Origin: Pictodentalium vernedei
Lineage: Eukaryota > Mollusca > Scaphopoda > Dentaliida > Dentaliidae
Assembly: GCA_031216915.1 (NCBI GenBank)
Contig: CM062296.1
Span: forward strand, 799,261,022-799,325,021
Direction: 5' to 3'
Length of the DNA: 64,000 bases
In this document: piece by piece, positions 23,011 through 34,763 of the stretch
Numbering within the stretch: position 1 is the first letter of the stretch
Layout of the letters: each line of letters starts with the position of its first letter
Notes under the pieces: model-generated
What the model was told of the DNA's origin: nothing
Database searches by the model: none
The model's input: only the letters and a program-made list of their open reading frames with translations
Made by a program: the position numbers and the translations under genes

Positions 23011-24832
23011 GTATTCACTCCTGGTTGCCAAATTTTTATCTATCACAGGTGAAAGGTTTCTGCGGGCTTCTGTGAATATTCATTTCCAGGCGTGTTAAAT
23101 TAGTCAACGTGTTTTTCCTCACTTCGATCAGTCCACATAGTCAAATTTGTGTTGCAAGAGTTTTTATCGAACGAATTTCATGAGGTGTTTTGCATCAGGG
23201 CTGTATTTTGTAACATTGCAAAGGAAGCATAGTTTGCCATTACAACGTGAACGAAATCATTCAAAGTATTTTTGCAAAAGTGAATCGAAACAACATTTAT
23301 TTGACGAGTGCAGACGAACTCGCCTCTATTGTGCCGAAGAATCCTTCTCTTCTGAAAGTCTTGGTATGTTGTCAGTATGGTAAATATTTAAAAAAATCAT
23401 GACACGAAAACTAATTGTTCTTAAATCACAGGTTCAAGAAAACTGCTATTGTCTACTTATTAATCACAGCCATAACACTACAATTTACCTAACAACAGAC
23501 TGTTCTCATCAAGATCTATTTACAGAAAAATATCTATAGTAGGACCGCATCAAAGACTCCATTGCATGGCAGATAAAAGAATGCTTAATAGTATTGAAAC
23601 TTAAATTTTCCATCCCGGTATTCTCGTGCGAAATATTTACAGATACAACCCTTTCAAACAGGAATGGTTAAATGTTTGCATAAAAAATAACTTAACTGCT
23701 GATGAACAAATGGTATAATGGGCAGCACACCTAACGAGAGTAGAACCGTGGAATGAATTGTCGAACCTTCCCGTAATAGGAAATGTTTTTTCTATTTCGT
23801 GCAGAGACGTGGCGACAGGCAGGATTGGGAGAGGGATGTGCCACCCACCACCCCCCCCCCCCCAGTCTTTACCAAATTTTTAAATAAAACTTTAGAGCTT
23901 CAAACCATCAACAGTTGGAGCCTGGAAATTTCATTCCCAATGGTAATAGATTTCGTGGCATTTTATCTGTGGCAGCGACCGTTTTCAACAGTCCTTTGAT
24001 GTTGTTGAACCACAATTCATGGTATTTCTAATTGAAGTCAATATCTCAATCCTTTAGTGCAACAAGGCACCATCTGCACCGCTAAACCATTGCAGATGGC
24101 GCTTTATGGCACCCAAGAGACGATGATATTTAACTTTAAACCTCGCAGGTTATGATCATACATTTTACACACAAAGGGAAAGGGTGCATTCGGATTTGTA
24201 CAGCAGCTGGAAATGTAAAGGTAGAAGTGAAGGAATTCTTACTCAAATGTGGGCTTGCAAATCGTTCCCTCAAAAGTTGTTTGTTCAGCAGCCAAGGTGG
24301 GGATGGGGCCAGGAGGTAAAGTTGAAAAATCAGATTGCCAAGTGCATGGCAAGATGTACTCGTTCAAATAGTATAAAAAAACTTGTCTAGCGAAAGCTCA
24401 AGTTATGAGTTTGTTTTTAACCCTAGCCCTTCATATATTCAGATCGGCCCACCACCCTTGAAAGAAAATCCTGAATAACGAAAAGTATTAGTTCCTGGAA
24501 GTCTGCTGCCCTATTCGTACAAGACATGATAATATAATATTTCCGGAGAATAACTCGTGGCCAAATGTACTTCAGATATACAAGAAATAAAATAGGCATT
24601 CAAAACACTTTATGATGTGGCGTCAGTACTTCATTTGGGGAACGGCCAACACTGTCGGCAATTGAAGAAAGCTTCCATGGCGGAGGGATGTCACGTGATG
24701 GCACGAATTTTAATAGAACAATTGCCGCGTAATCTGAGAAATTCAAACAAGTGCTATGAAACGTTGCAAGTAGGTTATAAAAGACAATTCTAGCCCAGCA
24801 AAACTGTTTTTTTACTTAAAAATTTCTTAGGT
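23011..24832. other. unassigned sequence left of the Polinton
   Basis: No recognisable gene. A run of cytosines lies at about 23850, and a short stem with CACCATCTGCA and TGCAGATGGCG at about 24070-24114. Frames at 23799 and 24184 are not supported by any motif. Confidence 0.35.
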
Positions 24833-24991
24833 AATTTTGAGCTTATTTTCTCGAGAAATCGACTTAGTCCGATACTGTCCCACTTTAGACTTCTCGCAAA
24901 ATGGGCCAGTAAGCCGCGAGACAACACGCGACATTTTCAAGTCAGAAATCGGATGGGAAATCGAATCGCTGATAGAGAGACTACGAGGATC
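24833..24991 (+). repeat. left Polinton terminal inverted repeat
   Basis: It starts AATTTTGAGCTTATTTTCTC and includes GACTTCTCGCAAAATGG, ACACGCGAC, CAAGTCAGAAATC and GAGAGACTACGA. All recur inverted at 47036-47205. Arms are perhaps 80 per cent identical by eye, with indels. The exact outer end is uncertain by a few bases. Confidence 0.85.
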
Positions 24992-25461
24992 GAGCGAAAA
25001 TAAAAATCTTAGAAAATCCCGGGACCATCCGGGTCTAGACCTGACACGGGAAACTTTCGAAGCCGAGATGAAAATGACAGACGTTTTACACAAATACAAC
25101 GTTGGGGTTGTTGTCTCGTGGCTAGCAATCCAACGTTTGGCGACACATCTAAAGTGGGTGATGCGAACAATTTTTTGCCGGTTTTCTCAAGTTTCTCATC
25201 GACGGATTTCGTCGATGATCTCTCATATGAAGGACTTTGGCAACAGCGTGACATCTTGTTTTTTCACTCAGTCACTCTGTCTGTCGGTGATGTAAAAATA
25301 TATATGTTGAGTTTTTTTTCTCCAACCAACCAAACAAATGTATATATTATTAAAAATAGGAAGAAAAAAGAAATAATAAATTAAAAAAAAACACTTATAA
25401 AATAATAAAAAGAACCCTGTCTTTATAAAAGATCAAATAACCCAAATAAAATGCAGAGAGT

Positions 25462-25872
25462 ATGAAGAGAGATATTCTACGTGAGAAGTTTCTCAGAGAT
25501 GTCTTCTGCAGAGCGTGTGCCCATCTCGTGGATTTAAACATTTTTTGGGCGATGAGCGAGAGATGTCCGGGTTGCACGTCGGAGGGAATGATCGAGGCAA
25601 ACACATGTTATGTCGCGGAACACAAAGACGCCATAATCCTGTGTTTTGCGTCGGTGTTGGAACAGTTAACCGCGGATGAGGTGATAGAGTGGAGGAAGAC
25701 ACTGATCAAGTGTCGAGGGCAACCACAGCCTTTGAATTTCGAAAACGAGCATTTTTGGAAAATGCTGAAAAATCTTACGAACTACGAACGAAGAAGTATT
25801 TGCATTTATTACTGGATAGAGAATATCCGACGCAGATTTTGTGAAGGACAAAAATTAAGAAAGAAATATTGA
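25462..25872 (+). CDS. Polinton left-end ORF, Cys-containing, 136 aa
   Basis: An uninterrupted frame lies 470 bp inside the left repeat, in a region where all other genes are broken. It begins MKRDILREKF and carries two close cysteine pairs, FCRACAHLV near residue 16-19 and RCPGCTSEG near residue 35-38, which could bind zinc. A helical, charged C-terminus follows (FWKMLKNLTNYERRSICIYY, ending GQKLRKKY). Small Cys-rich proteins of unknown role are common near Polinton ends, but I cannot name a family. It is followed 20-30 bp later by the remains of a DNA polymerase on the same strand. Confidence 0.55.
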   Translation: MKRDILREKFLRDVFCRACAHLVDLNIFWAMSERCPGCTSEGMIEANTCYVAEHKDAIILCFASVLEQLTADEVIEWRKTLIKCRGQPQPLNFENEHFWKMLKNLTNYERRSICIYYWIENIRRRFCEGQKLRKKY

Positions 25873-25894
25873 TGTACTTTCGAGGCGAGCGCCA

Positions 25895-26985
25895 ATTGGA
25901 GGGCGTATTGAGGAAGGGAGTATATCCCTATGATCGCGAGGACGGATAGCATAGATTCGACGAATCCAAGCTACCTTCCAAAAATCATTTTTATTCGAAA
26001 TTATACGACGCTAAAATTTCTAATGTCAACTACGAGCACGCGCAAGAAGTGTAGAAAATATTCGATATGGAATCTATGAGATTGTCACGATCTGTATCTG
26101 AAAACTGGCGTCCTTCTCTTGTCAGACGTATTCGAAAATTTTCGAGACGCCTGTTGGAGATATCACAATCTAGATCCGGATTACTATTACATGGCTCCCC
26201 GGACGCTCTGTTGAAGATGCCTTATATCCACTTGGAATTGTTTTCTGCTGTGGACATGTTCTTCATGTTTCATAAGGATGTGAGAGTGTCAACGATATAT
26301 CACAGATACGCGAAAGCGGATAATTGCTACATGTTAGAAGGATTAGAAGCGCAGAAACCGAGTAAATCCATAACATATCTAGATACTATTAATTTATGTG
26401 GTTGGGCCATGAGTCAATGGGCTGAGAAACGCGAGAAGATGGAAAATTAGTTACACTATCCCTGTCTTCTGGTGGTGGATCTAGAAATTTCTGAAATGTT
26501 ACACGATCGACACAACGATTATCCGTTGGCACTTGAACAATTAAAAATCAGCAAAGTCGATAAACTCGTTCCAAATTTAAATAACAAATGTAAGTACGTA
26601 GTCTACTGCGAAAATCTGAAATGCTACATAAAATACGGCATAAAATTAGTCGCCATACATCGCAACATCTGTTTCGACAAAGAGCCTTGGATGCAGAGTA
26701 CATAGGCCTTAACAAGAATTGGAGAATGCAGGCCGTGACCGAAGTTGAGAAACAGTTTTTTCAAAACTTATGAACAATTCTGTGTATGGAAAATCGATTG
26801 AAAACATCAGGAAAAGCACTGACTTTCATCTCGTTACGTCGGCGAGGCATGTTAGAAAGACAAACTACAAACATCGAATAATGGTTGATGAAAATCTAGT
26901 GGCCGTGCACATGAAAAAGACGCGTTTTATTTGAGAACGTGCATCTTGAAAATCAGCAAGCAGTTGAAGTATCGATTTCTTTACT
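25895..26985 (+). pseudogene. Polinton DNA polymerase B fragment, plus strand
   Basis: The remains cover the middle and palm of a protein-primed family B polymerase. Stretches visible in shifting frames are FYSKLYDAKISNVNYEHAQE (about 25985), FSAVDMFFMFHKDVRVSTIY (26067-26450), a motif A-like YLDTINLCGWAMSQ, HDRHNDYPLALE with VPNLNNKCKYVVYCENLK (26472-26705), and a motif B-like NNSVYGKSIENIRKSTDFHL near 26770. The N-terminal exonuclease and the C-terminal motif with the second catalytic Asp pair are missing. There are stops and at least four frame changes. It overlaps in coverage with the minus-strand polymerase, so it derives from a second gene copy or a duplicated segment. Confidence 0.9.
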
Positions 26986-27060
26986 AAGTATTTTTTAACC
27001 TATTTTTGACTTTTTTGATTTATTATATATAATAATTTATTTTTCAATTTATTTTTGACT

Positions 27061-27391
27061 TTAAAACATTTTCAATCTTGATCCGCCTCTGTTCGACGTC
27101 TTAGCCAGTTCCTGCATTGGTACAACGCTAAAACCCTTGAAATTTCCAAGTTTCATGTTTGCTAGACGTTTTTCCTGTTCTTACGACAATTTCGGTCGTT
27201 TAGCCGGCGGCGGTCTTGTCAACTTCTGAATTAAATCGGCACTTCTCTTGTCAGCTTCCGAAGCGATTCTACTGCTTGCTTCTGTCGCGGCTGTTTTACC
27301 TACACCGATTCATCTTTTCAACCTTCACAGCGGTTGAGACGATCTGTTTTGCCACATCGCCTGTGAAGGCGTGGGATAGAGCTCCCATCAT
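27061..27391 (-). pseudogene. small Ala/Lys-rich Polinton-region ORF
   Basis: On the minus strand MMGALSHAFTGDVAKQIV starts at 27391. After a one-base shift near 27300 the frame continues GKTAATEASSRIASEADKR and LIQKLTRPPPAKRPKLS, then KLGNFKGFSVVPMQELAK, ending at 27061. The basic, Ala- and Pro-containing composition would suit a nucleic-acid-associated or minor virion protein, but that is a guess. One in-frame stop follows KRPKLS. Confidence 0.45.
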
Positions 27392-27576
27392 CGAATACCT
27401 CCATAGATGTAAGATCTCATCAATCCTCCGTTCTTTTTCACTAACATATTTTTTCTTTTCTCTTTCGTCTTATTTTCTTTAATAATTATTTTTTTTATTT
27501 AATTTAATTTTTTGTTTCCTAAATTTGTTTACTATTAAATTTTGTCCCCTTTTTTCAACGTGTGCATGATCGATTT

Positions 27577-28110
27577 TTACGTTTCTCTATTCAAAACTTT
27601 CTGTTGCACATTATGATCGTAGTTGTGGTTGTTATTCCCTGTCCGATTTGATGATTTATTCACATCCCATACTGGTTTCACCATGTTCATCCATTTCGAA
27701 CTTTCGCTCGCTTTCGGTCTCATCACTCTGAAATTGTTGTTTTTCTCATGACATTCATACAGACCAGGATATCGCCATAAGTTCCGTAAACCTCTTCTCA
27801 TAATCGTTTTGTTTAGCCAGCACGAGCAGATTCCGCAATCCTTTAGTAGCTTCGTATTTTCTGTCTTCGACGATCAGATTATAGTCGTTGGTTATTTCCA
27901 CTCGTTTGTCGCCTTTCAGAGATTGCCGACATCTCCCATGCGCAAGCTGAATACAGAGTCCGCGTAATCTTCGGGTTTCATATTGCTATCATCTAGCATC
28001 CTGTCACCGAACGTGCTCGCTGTAGTAACCACCGATATTTCACTCTTTGAATTGGTCTTAGTTCTGTGTATCTCAGAAAGACTCGGCGGAAAGTGATGCT
28101 ACTGAACAGG
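27577..28110 (-). pseudogene. Polinton-associated conserved protein, function unknown
   Basis: Minus-strand frames show KSEISVVTTASTFGDRMLDD and MKPEDYADSVFSLRMGD. After a shift comes VEITNDYNLIVEDRKYEATK-GLRNLL, and finally the C-terminus FRVMRPKASESSKWMNMVKP at 27577-27801. A KY-x-x-T-K-GL-x-x-LL block followed by a C-terminal SSKW segment is a pattern I associate with an uncharacterised protein that travels with Polinton-type elements. It lies upstream of the integrase in the opposite orientation. At least two frame breaks make it non-functional. Confidence 0.55.
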
Positions 28111-28822
28111 AGAAGGATGTTTGTATGCAGGAGATGATGGTGTATAGCGAGTTGACCAGAAGGTCTGTTACTATAAGTCGGATCATACGGTTCGTAAATA
28201 AAAAGTCTACCCTGAACAGCAGGGTCGCATTACCAAATTTACACTCTGTTGACCTCAATCTGAATCAAGGTCTCAGGCCTAAGCCGAAAGAGGTACACGG
28301 AGGATAAATGGAGGGATTCTACAACACTGTATAGGGTAGCATCATCAAATTCACCCTTCGGGACCTCTTTCTGTAAATGATACACTGCTTATTTCCAGGC
28401 TTGGTGCAGTATCTCCTCTGCTTTAGGATCTTTAGGATCTTAGAGTTTCACAATTTACCCTACATATACAGTAGATTATTGGGTATTTGAGAGGATTTCT
28501 GTTATATATACATACTTGATGGAGAAAAATAGATTGAAAAAAAACACTGCCTTACAGTCGTGACACGAGATGAAAATAGACAGATTTCGAACGAATGCAA
28601 TTGGAAATATCCCTTTTACAACAACCCCAGTTGAGATAAAATAATAAAACCTTTTGTGAAAAGATTGAATCTAGCGGATTTTCAAATTTTTTTGTCATAC
28701 TCAATTCTGTATTTACATAAAATAGCGACAAAGATAATTTATTAAATCTTTTCTCAAAGAACTCGCAACTATTCACTACGAACGTCGATTCGGAATGGGA
28801 AATAAAAAAAATGCATTAGCGA
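28111..28822. other. intergenic Polinton sequence
   Basis: No protein is recognised with confidence. This separates the divergent minus-strand accessory genes from the plus-strand integrase and may have held promoters or the integrase N-terminus. Confidence 0.35.
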
Positions 28823-29520
28823 ATGAACACAGTGCACAGATTTCGAAAGAGAAGATTATTCGTCAAAGGATTGGATCAGGTGTGGGAAGCCAATCTGTTT
28901 GGCATGCAATCGCTGTTTAAACACAACGTAGGCCTGAAATGTCTATTGATGGTCATAGAGGTGGTTTCGAAATTCGGATGGATGAGAGCGTTCAGATGTA
29001 AATCGGGAACGAGCGTGGCTGACGCTTTGAAAAATATCCTCAGTTCTCCTTCACGAAAACCTGAAAAAATAAGGCTGGACAAAGGTCGAGAATTTTACAA
29101 CATTCACGTCAGTCGACTCGTCGACATCTGTTCCACAGAAAACGAGAATGTGAGCTTGGTCGAACTATGGAATAGGACTATGAAGGAGAAAATGAACATA
29201 TAGGTCATGGCCAACACGACTAAGAAATACTTGAACGTTTGAAACGATTTGGTTGACAAGTATAACAACACGCGACACAGTTCCACCAAGATGATTCTTA
29301 TGGAAGCTTGTAATCGGCGTAACGAAAAGGGCGTCAAAGCGAATCTCTATCCGTTGAAGATGGCGGCAGCGACAAAATGACTCAAATTTGCCGTGGGCTA
29401 TCGAGTGAGAATTTACAAGTGGAAAAATATTGTGAAAATGGTTATACACCTACATGTAGATGGACGGAAGAAATCGCCATGGCGGTTCAAGTGTTCTGCA
29501 TGATCCCATCATTTACGAAA
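28823..29520 (+). pseudogene. Polinton retrovirus-type integrase
   Basis: The core of an rve-type integrase starts near MNTVHRFRKRRLFVKGLDQV. It contains LLMVIEVVSKFGWMRAF, GTSVADALKNIL, IRLDKGREFYN and VELWNRTMKEKM. The second catalytic Asp (residue 86) and the Glu (residue 114) are present, but only 27 residues separate them, less than the usual 35 or so. At the expected first Asp the sequence reads WEANLFGM with Asn at residue 24. A stop follows residue 126, and the C-terminal region continues in broken frames (LVDKYNNTRHSSTKM near 29255). This enzyme would have integrated the element, giving short target duplications. The copy is inactive on three counts. Confidence 0.9.
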
Positions 29521-29718
29521 TAGAAGCATTAGCCGGTTAAGAAATCACGGGAAAGTTTTATGAAGAGAAATAGCAAAATACCGCGTTTAAAAAAAAGAGG
29601 ACAGCAACTGTTTTATTCCTTTTGTAACAAAGATTATAAGTGTGAAAAAAATTAAAATACAAATTTAAAAAACAAATAATTAAATTTAGGGTGAAAAAAG
29701 AGGAACATATTAGACATA

Positions 29719-30560
29719 ATGGAAGGTATATTAAGAGACGAAAGTATTCAAGAGTATGAAGTGCCCGAATATTATTTACCCGTGGTATGAACTCGTCTCA
29801 ATAATGAAGGAGAGATAAGACTCAATATCGAAAGTCAAGATCTCGTTCTCTGTCCCAGCAAAATTTATCTCCAGATAGAAGGATGATTGACGAAACAGGA
29901 TGGTGGCGACTACGCAGACGATGACTTCATCTCTTTAGCTCATAACGGCATGTTGTATCTTTTCAACAGTATATCGCATAAATGTTCAGGTCAAGAGAAA
30001 GAAACCGTGTTTCATCACGATCAGGCAACCACGATGTTAGGACCTTTGAAATATCCCGACGATTTTTCTAAATATAAAGGACTCAATCAACTGTGGATGG
30101 AAGACACCAGCTCAGATTTGACTGTCCACAGTGTGGGTCAGCTACGAGATCTAAACACACCGATCAAGCGTCTTTGCCAAGAGGAACGTTCTCGTTTAGA
30201 ATTCATCGGAAGCACACTTTTGGATTAGCCGAAGATTACGACAAAATTGTCTACGGATTAAAACACATTCTCGCGTTAGTTCGTAAAAATGACTACGATA
30301 TCACCGTGAGAGCTGCCGCAACAGACGCCGGAAAGGTGCATCTGAGTAAGGTGTCATGATTCATGCCACACGTACTACCAAACTTCGAGCAAGGAATGAA
30401 ACTCTTCAAGATCATCGAATCAAAAACCAGATTATCGGTAGGATTCTGAATGAGACAGTGTGATGTCACAAACATCCAACATCGACTCAGTTTAATTGGA
30501 GGTTGTCCGTGCAATATTCTTCAGAAAAAACCGCGACCTGACTATCCGTGACGGTAAACA
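29719..30560 (+). pseudogene. double-jelly-roll capsid-like protein
   Basis: It begins MEGILRDESIQEYEVPEYYL. A stop soon follows, then LNIESQDLVLCPSKIYLQIE, a second stop, and SLAHNGMLYLFNSISHKCSG within the open frame 29887-30228. Later parts appear in other frames: KHILALVRKNDYDITVRAAA (30255-30315), FMPHVLPNFEQGMKLFKIIE and MRQCDVTNIQHRLSLIGG. This series matches my knowledge of the double-jelly-roll-like proteins encoded by Polintons and invertebrate virus-like elements, proposed to be major capsid proteins. It lies just downstream of the integrase on the same strand and converges on a minus-strand polymerase fragment. Several stops and shifts make it a relic. Confidence 0.72.
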
Positions 30561-30619
30561 ACAGGTAAACAACAGTTTGGCTTCGATTCGTATTTCCTTT
30601 TGTTGTATTCGTAATGAAA

Positions 30620-30866
30620 TCGAATTTCAGGCGCCTCTGGTTCATGCGAGCGGCCAGTAGATTCTCACCAAAGATGGTTCGATGTTTATAGTTCGGCTTC
30701 GAAATGTATTTTCTAGCCTGACTCTCCTTCGTGGCAAGACGAATATCAGTCCTTTTCTGGCGTTTTCCGTCGATTTTCGATACACTGAATTGCTCATGAG
30801 TTTGAAAATATCTTTCTCGAATTTCGACGAGAATACCAGACAGTTTGCGGTGAAAAATGAATAACC
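30620..30866 (-). pseudogene. Polinton DNA polymerase B, piece 3 (motif B region)
   Basis: The minus strand encodes FEKDIFKLMSNSVYRKSTEN, matching the motif B region of the plus-strand copy, followed in another frame by a KHRTIFGENLL segment. It stops making sense near 30620, where the capsid gene converges. Its left neighbour in gene order is separated by LINE-B copy 2, the G-rich array, a MITE and the foldback. About 1 kb of polymerase palm is missing between pieces 2 and 3. Confidence 0.85.
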
Positions 30867-30869
30867 TAC

Positions 30870-33800
30870 ATAGGGGAAGATTATCAATAGATCTATTATT
30901 GAATCAATAGGTGCACATCGGAATAGCCCAAAGCACAGGGAGACACATCTGGGGATGAGTGAGTTAGAAATGAATAGAATTCTAAATAGCACAATTCGGA
31001 CAGTATCGATTTGAGCAGGAGATATTACTAGTGTACGAAGAGAGAAACTTGGCAATTTTTTTTTCTTGAACTCTTTCCTGTTTCCCTAATGTCCATTTCT
31101 AATTCGTTTCATAGCTTGGGGAATGCAAAGACAGGCATATTTTCTAATGTTTTTGTTCTAGTTCTGCATCGATGTAGAAGTCTGGATTGGCGTGTATTTA
31201 CATTGGTCTGACTGCTGACAGTAGAGAAAAAATTCGCAAAAAATGCTGGAAGGTTACCGTTATACCAACCGTTATACCAATCGAACAGGAACAAGTAAAC
31301 ATGCAGACTATACAAATCTTCTAACTTCAGAATGCCATTTCTGAAGAACGGTGGATCGGTATGGGCATTGTATTTCTTATTATTAATGATTCGTATTGAC
31401 CGTTTCCGAAGTTTAAATAGGCGATGCCCCCCCCCCCCCCCCATATTGGGATTCCGTGGAAGAAGTGACTCTGTACTAATGTGTAATACAGCGTCTTCAT
31501 TGCTTTAAAAGGGAGTACTTTCTTCACCTTGTTGAGGTCGATATTGACAAGGGCAACTTTCGAGCAGAGTTTGATATGTGGGCATTGTAAGATAGATTTT
31601 CATCAATATTTATGCCAAGGAACATTACAGATTTTTTTGTGTTGTGTGTTATCGATGTTTTCGATAACATTATTATTTAAACAAATTTTCTCATGGGCGG
31701 AATCATGTCCTTTAGTTGGATCGATAAGTATATATTTTGTTTTGTTGGTGTTCAAAACCAAGTTGTTGGCAGCACATCAATCGGATATTTTTTGCACTTC
31801 CTCATTAAATTCCGAGATCAGTGGGTTTATCTCCACCCCAGACTCATATCCAGTGGTGTCATCTGCAAATGATAGGATGTTTAGCCTTATTGAGTTGTTT
31901 ATGTCGTTTATGTGAAGTAGAAACAATAGAGGTCCTAATATCGAACCCTGTGGAACACCACATATAATTTCTGCAAGATCAGATCGGCTGTCCGCAAAAA
32001 AAAACAAAAAACATACTGGGTCCTAGTCTGAATATAGCTTTTGAACCAATCATTGGCATTATCTCTTATACCACAGTGTTCAGTTTTTGGAGTAAAATCT
32101 CATGGCTGATAGTATCAAACGCACGCTTCAGATATAGATCTAGGAATAGGGCTAGAGTACTGTTTGTATTTGTTATTTTCTGTGGCTATGTATTTTAACA
32201 ACTGCATAACTGGATGTAGGGAACTGTGATGCTTCCTAAAGCCGTATTGGTGTGGGAAAAGGATATCGATATCAAATTTATTTAGAAACTTGAAGAGTCT
32301 CACTAGCATGAACTTTTCTAGGATTTTAGAAAAAACGCGAAATACTGATTGGTCTGTAGTTCGTCAAGTTGTTTTCGTCACCTGATTTGAATATTGGAAT
32401 TACTTTGGCAATTTTCATCCTGTTTGGAACTATTCCCCGACTAGATGACTCGTTCATGATATTCGCAAGTGGAGTGATAATGAAATGTATTGAATGTTTC
32501 AGGATGTCAGATGAAATATTATAACAATCTTCAGTAAGACTGGTGTTAAGGTACTCAGCAATGACTTTTGAGGCTCGGGTATGTGTTTAGAAGTTTTACT
32601 TCCTATGGTTGCAAAGAAATTATTGAACTCCTGTGCAATATCATTTTCCACATGGTTCTTTTTATCGCCAAGATTGAAGAATGAAGGCGCACATTCCCTG
32701 TTTTTATCTCTCTTCAGAGCATTATTTAGAAATTGCCATGTGTTTGTTCCGCATGTTATTCTTATTTTCCAGGAGGGTTTTTTCATAATACATAGCTTTA
32801 CTTTTTTTTATTATTCTATTAAACAGCCTACAGTAATTTTTGTAGTTCCTGACGTTAACTTCTGTGGGGGATCTTAACTTCTTATTGAAAAGTTTATTAT
32901 TTTTGTTTGCTGAGATTAAAAGTCCCTTTGTCATGCAAGGCTGCCGTTTTATGAGCTTATTTTTCAGTTTGTGTCTTCTTAAGGGGAAAGCTGTGTCGAG
33001 GGCGGTCAAGTAAGTATTTAGGAAATTTTCATAGGCTGTGTTGGGACAGTTCGATTCCATAACTGTGGAACAGTCGCTTTGGAACAGAAGCGTGTTCAGA
33101 TTATCTTCTGGGTTAGAGCCATCGGATTTATGATTTGAGAGTTCAATAAAAAAAATTCCAAAATGATCAAATATATCTGTTAGAATTATACTGGATTTAA
33201 AATTTTGAAGAACATTGTTGGAGACGATCTGGTCTATAAGAGTCGCAGATCGATCTGTTACTCTTGTTGGTTTGGTGATGACGGACACGAAGCCCTCACG
33301 GAACATTTGATGGATGAACAAGTCTGTTTTTTTAATGAGAGCCTACTTTTAGAAGATCAATCTTGAAATCGCCCGTAATTATGGAAGTTTTCTTTTCGTT
33401 GTTAATTAGATCAGTTATGTTATTTATTTGGGATTGAAATAGGTCTATATCTGCTTTTGGGGCAGTATTAGGTCTGTAGATTACGCCAAGTATTTTCGTG
33501 CAGTGCTTAAACTTCAGTTCAACAAATATAGACTCTAGTACATGGGGTATGAAAATAGAGAAATCATGGCGAACACTGAAGTAATGTCAGTTTTTATAAA
33601 TAAACCAACTCCCCCGCGCCCATCGTCGCCACAGTGCCTTGTGTTTTTCAGTAAAGATCCTTCTAAAGTATAAGACACATTAGACGGGATTTGGAAGATT
33701 TCTGCAAGGGCGATGACATCAAAGGTGTTCTCTACTTCATTTAGATCCGCGAGGAAGTGGTTAAAGTATCCCAGTAATCATTTGGACTCTGACAATTAAT

Positions 33801-33995
33801 GTGGAAAACAGAGAAAGACCTTTGTGCACAACCAAGTTCAGTGTTCAGGTCATTCGATAGAAAATATTTGTTTCCAATATTGTTAAAACAGAAAGCAGAG
33901 TCATTGTCCTCGGAAAATGCCTCTGTTTTATTATTTAGTAGATTTGTCTGGATTTCGTTCAAGTTGATCCTACCCGCCATGATATCCAAAATCAA
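30870..33995 (-). pseudogene. LINE-B copy 2, near full length, inside the Polinton
   Basis: It is homologous end to end with the LINE at 17.8-20.9 kb. The start lies near MILDIMAGRINLNEIQTNLL (33995), with the endonuclease C-terminal half at 32722-33321 (ITKPTRVTDRSATLIDQIVS, IFDHFGIFFIE), the RT at 31777-32309 (HQYGFRKHHSSLHPVMQLLK, GVPQGSILGPLLFLLHINDI, LSFADDTTGYES) and the C-terminus at 31109-31527. A run of cytosines at 31427-31442 falls in the codons before the GIPIWG-like motif. Many shifts and stops are present. The RT FADD and endonuclease Asp-His remain. It interrupts the minus-strand polymerase gene, so it entered after the Polinton. Confidence 0.9.
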
Positions 33996-34491
33996 CCACT
34001 AACATCACCAACGCACACAAAATATAAATTGTTTACTGAAGATGGTACTTCACCGTGCACATCGTGCTTTGACGTCACACTTTGAAAGTGGTATATTTTA
34101 AAGTTTATAGCAGGACTGTTGTAACTTAAGAATAATATGGAAAACAATGCTGTATAACGAAGAAAACAAAAGAACAAAGTAAGCGAGTATGTACAAGAAT
34201 TATCTGACATTCAGGGATGATGGAAGGATATTGTTCTCTGTTTTTATATAATAATTTTAATAGTTTCTCCGTTAGGGTTATTTTCCAAAATATATATTTT
34301 CATAATCGGTTTTTATGCATATAGGGGTAAGGGTCAATGTTAAAACTGTTTTTATTTTGTGTGGTGAAAATAAATTTTTTTCCGGATCTAAATCACGGCC
34401 AAGTCCAAATAATCCAGTGCATGAATGGCAGTGAAGTTGAGTGATGCCGAAAGTAAACTAAGGCACATTTGGTAATCATTTTCTTATCACG

Positions 34492-34493
<2 letters not shown>
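33996..34493. other. LINE-B 5' region and unassigned sequence
   Basis: The first 200 bp may be LINE-B 5' UTR. The rest is AT-rich with no recognised gene. Confidence 0.35.
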
Positions 34494-34576
<83 letters not shown>

Positions 34577-34577
34577 T
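34494..34577. repeat. (GA)n microsatellite
   Basis: About 84 bp of uninterrupted GA except for one AAA near the end. Confidence 0.95.
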
Positions 34578-34621
34578 TAATGTCAATTATCGGCAGTCAG
34601 AGTCTTTTAGAGAGATTATTA

Positions 34622-34763
34622 TAATCCCTGATGGGTACGGGTGTGGGATGGGAAAATCTCACCCGAGGGCAAGATATTTGGGCCAGAAAGCCTCGTGTCT
34701 GGCCCAAATATCTTGCCCTCGGGTGAGATTTTCCCATCCCACACCCGTACCCATCAGGGATTA
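34622..34763. mobile_element. 142-bp perfect hairpin MITE
   Basis: The left arm starts TAATCCCTGATGGGTACGGG and is matched by an essentially exact complement ending in CATCAGGGATTA. The arms are about 66 bp and the loop is about 10 bp (AAGCCTCGTG). Lack of arm divergence suggests recent insertion into the Polinton region. No family is assigned. Confidence 0.85.
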
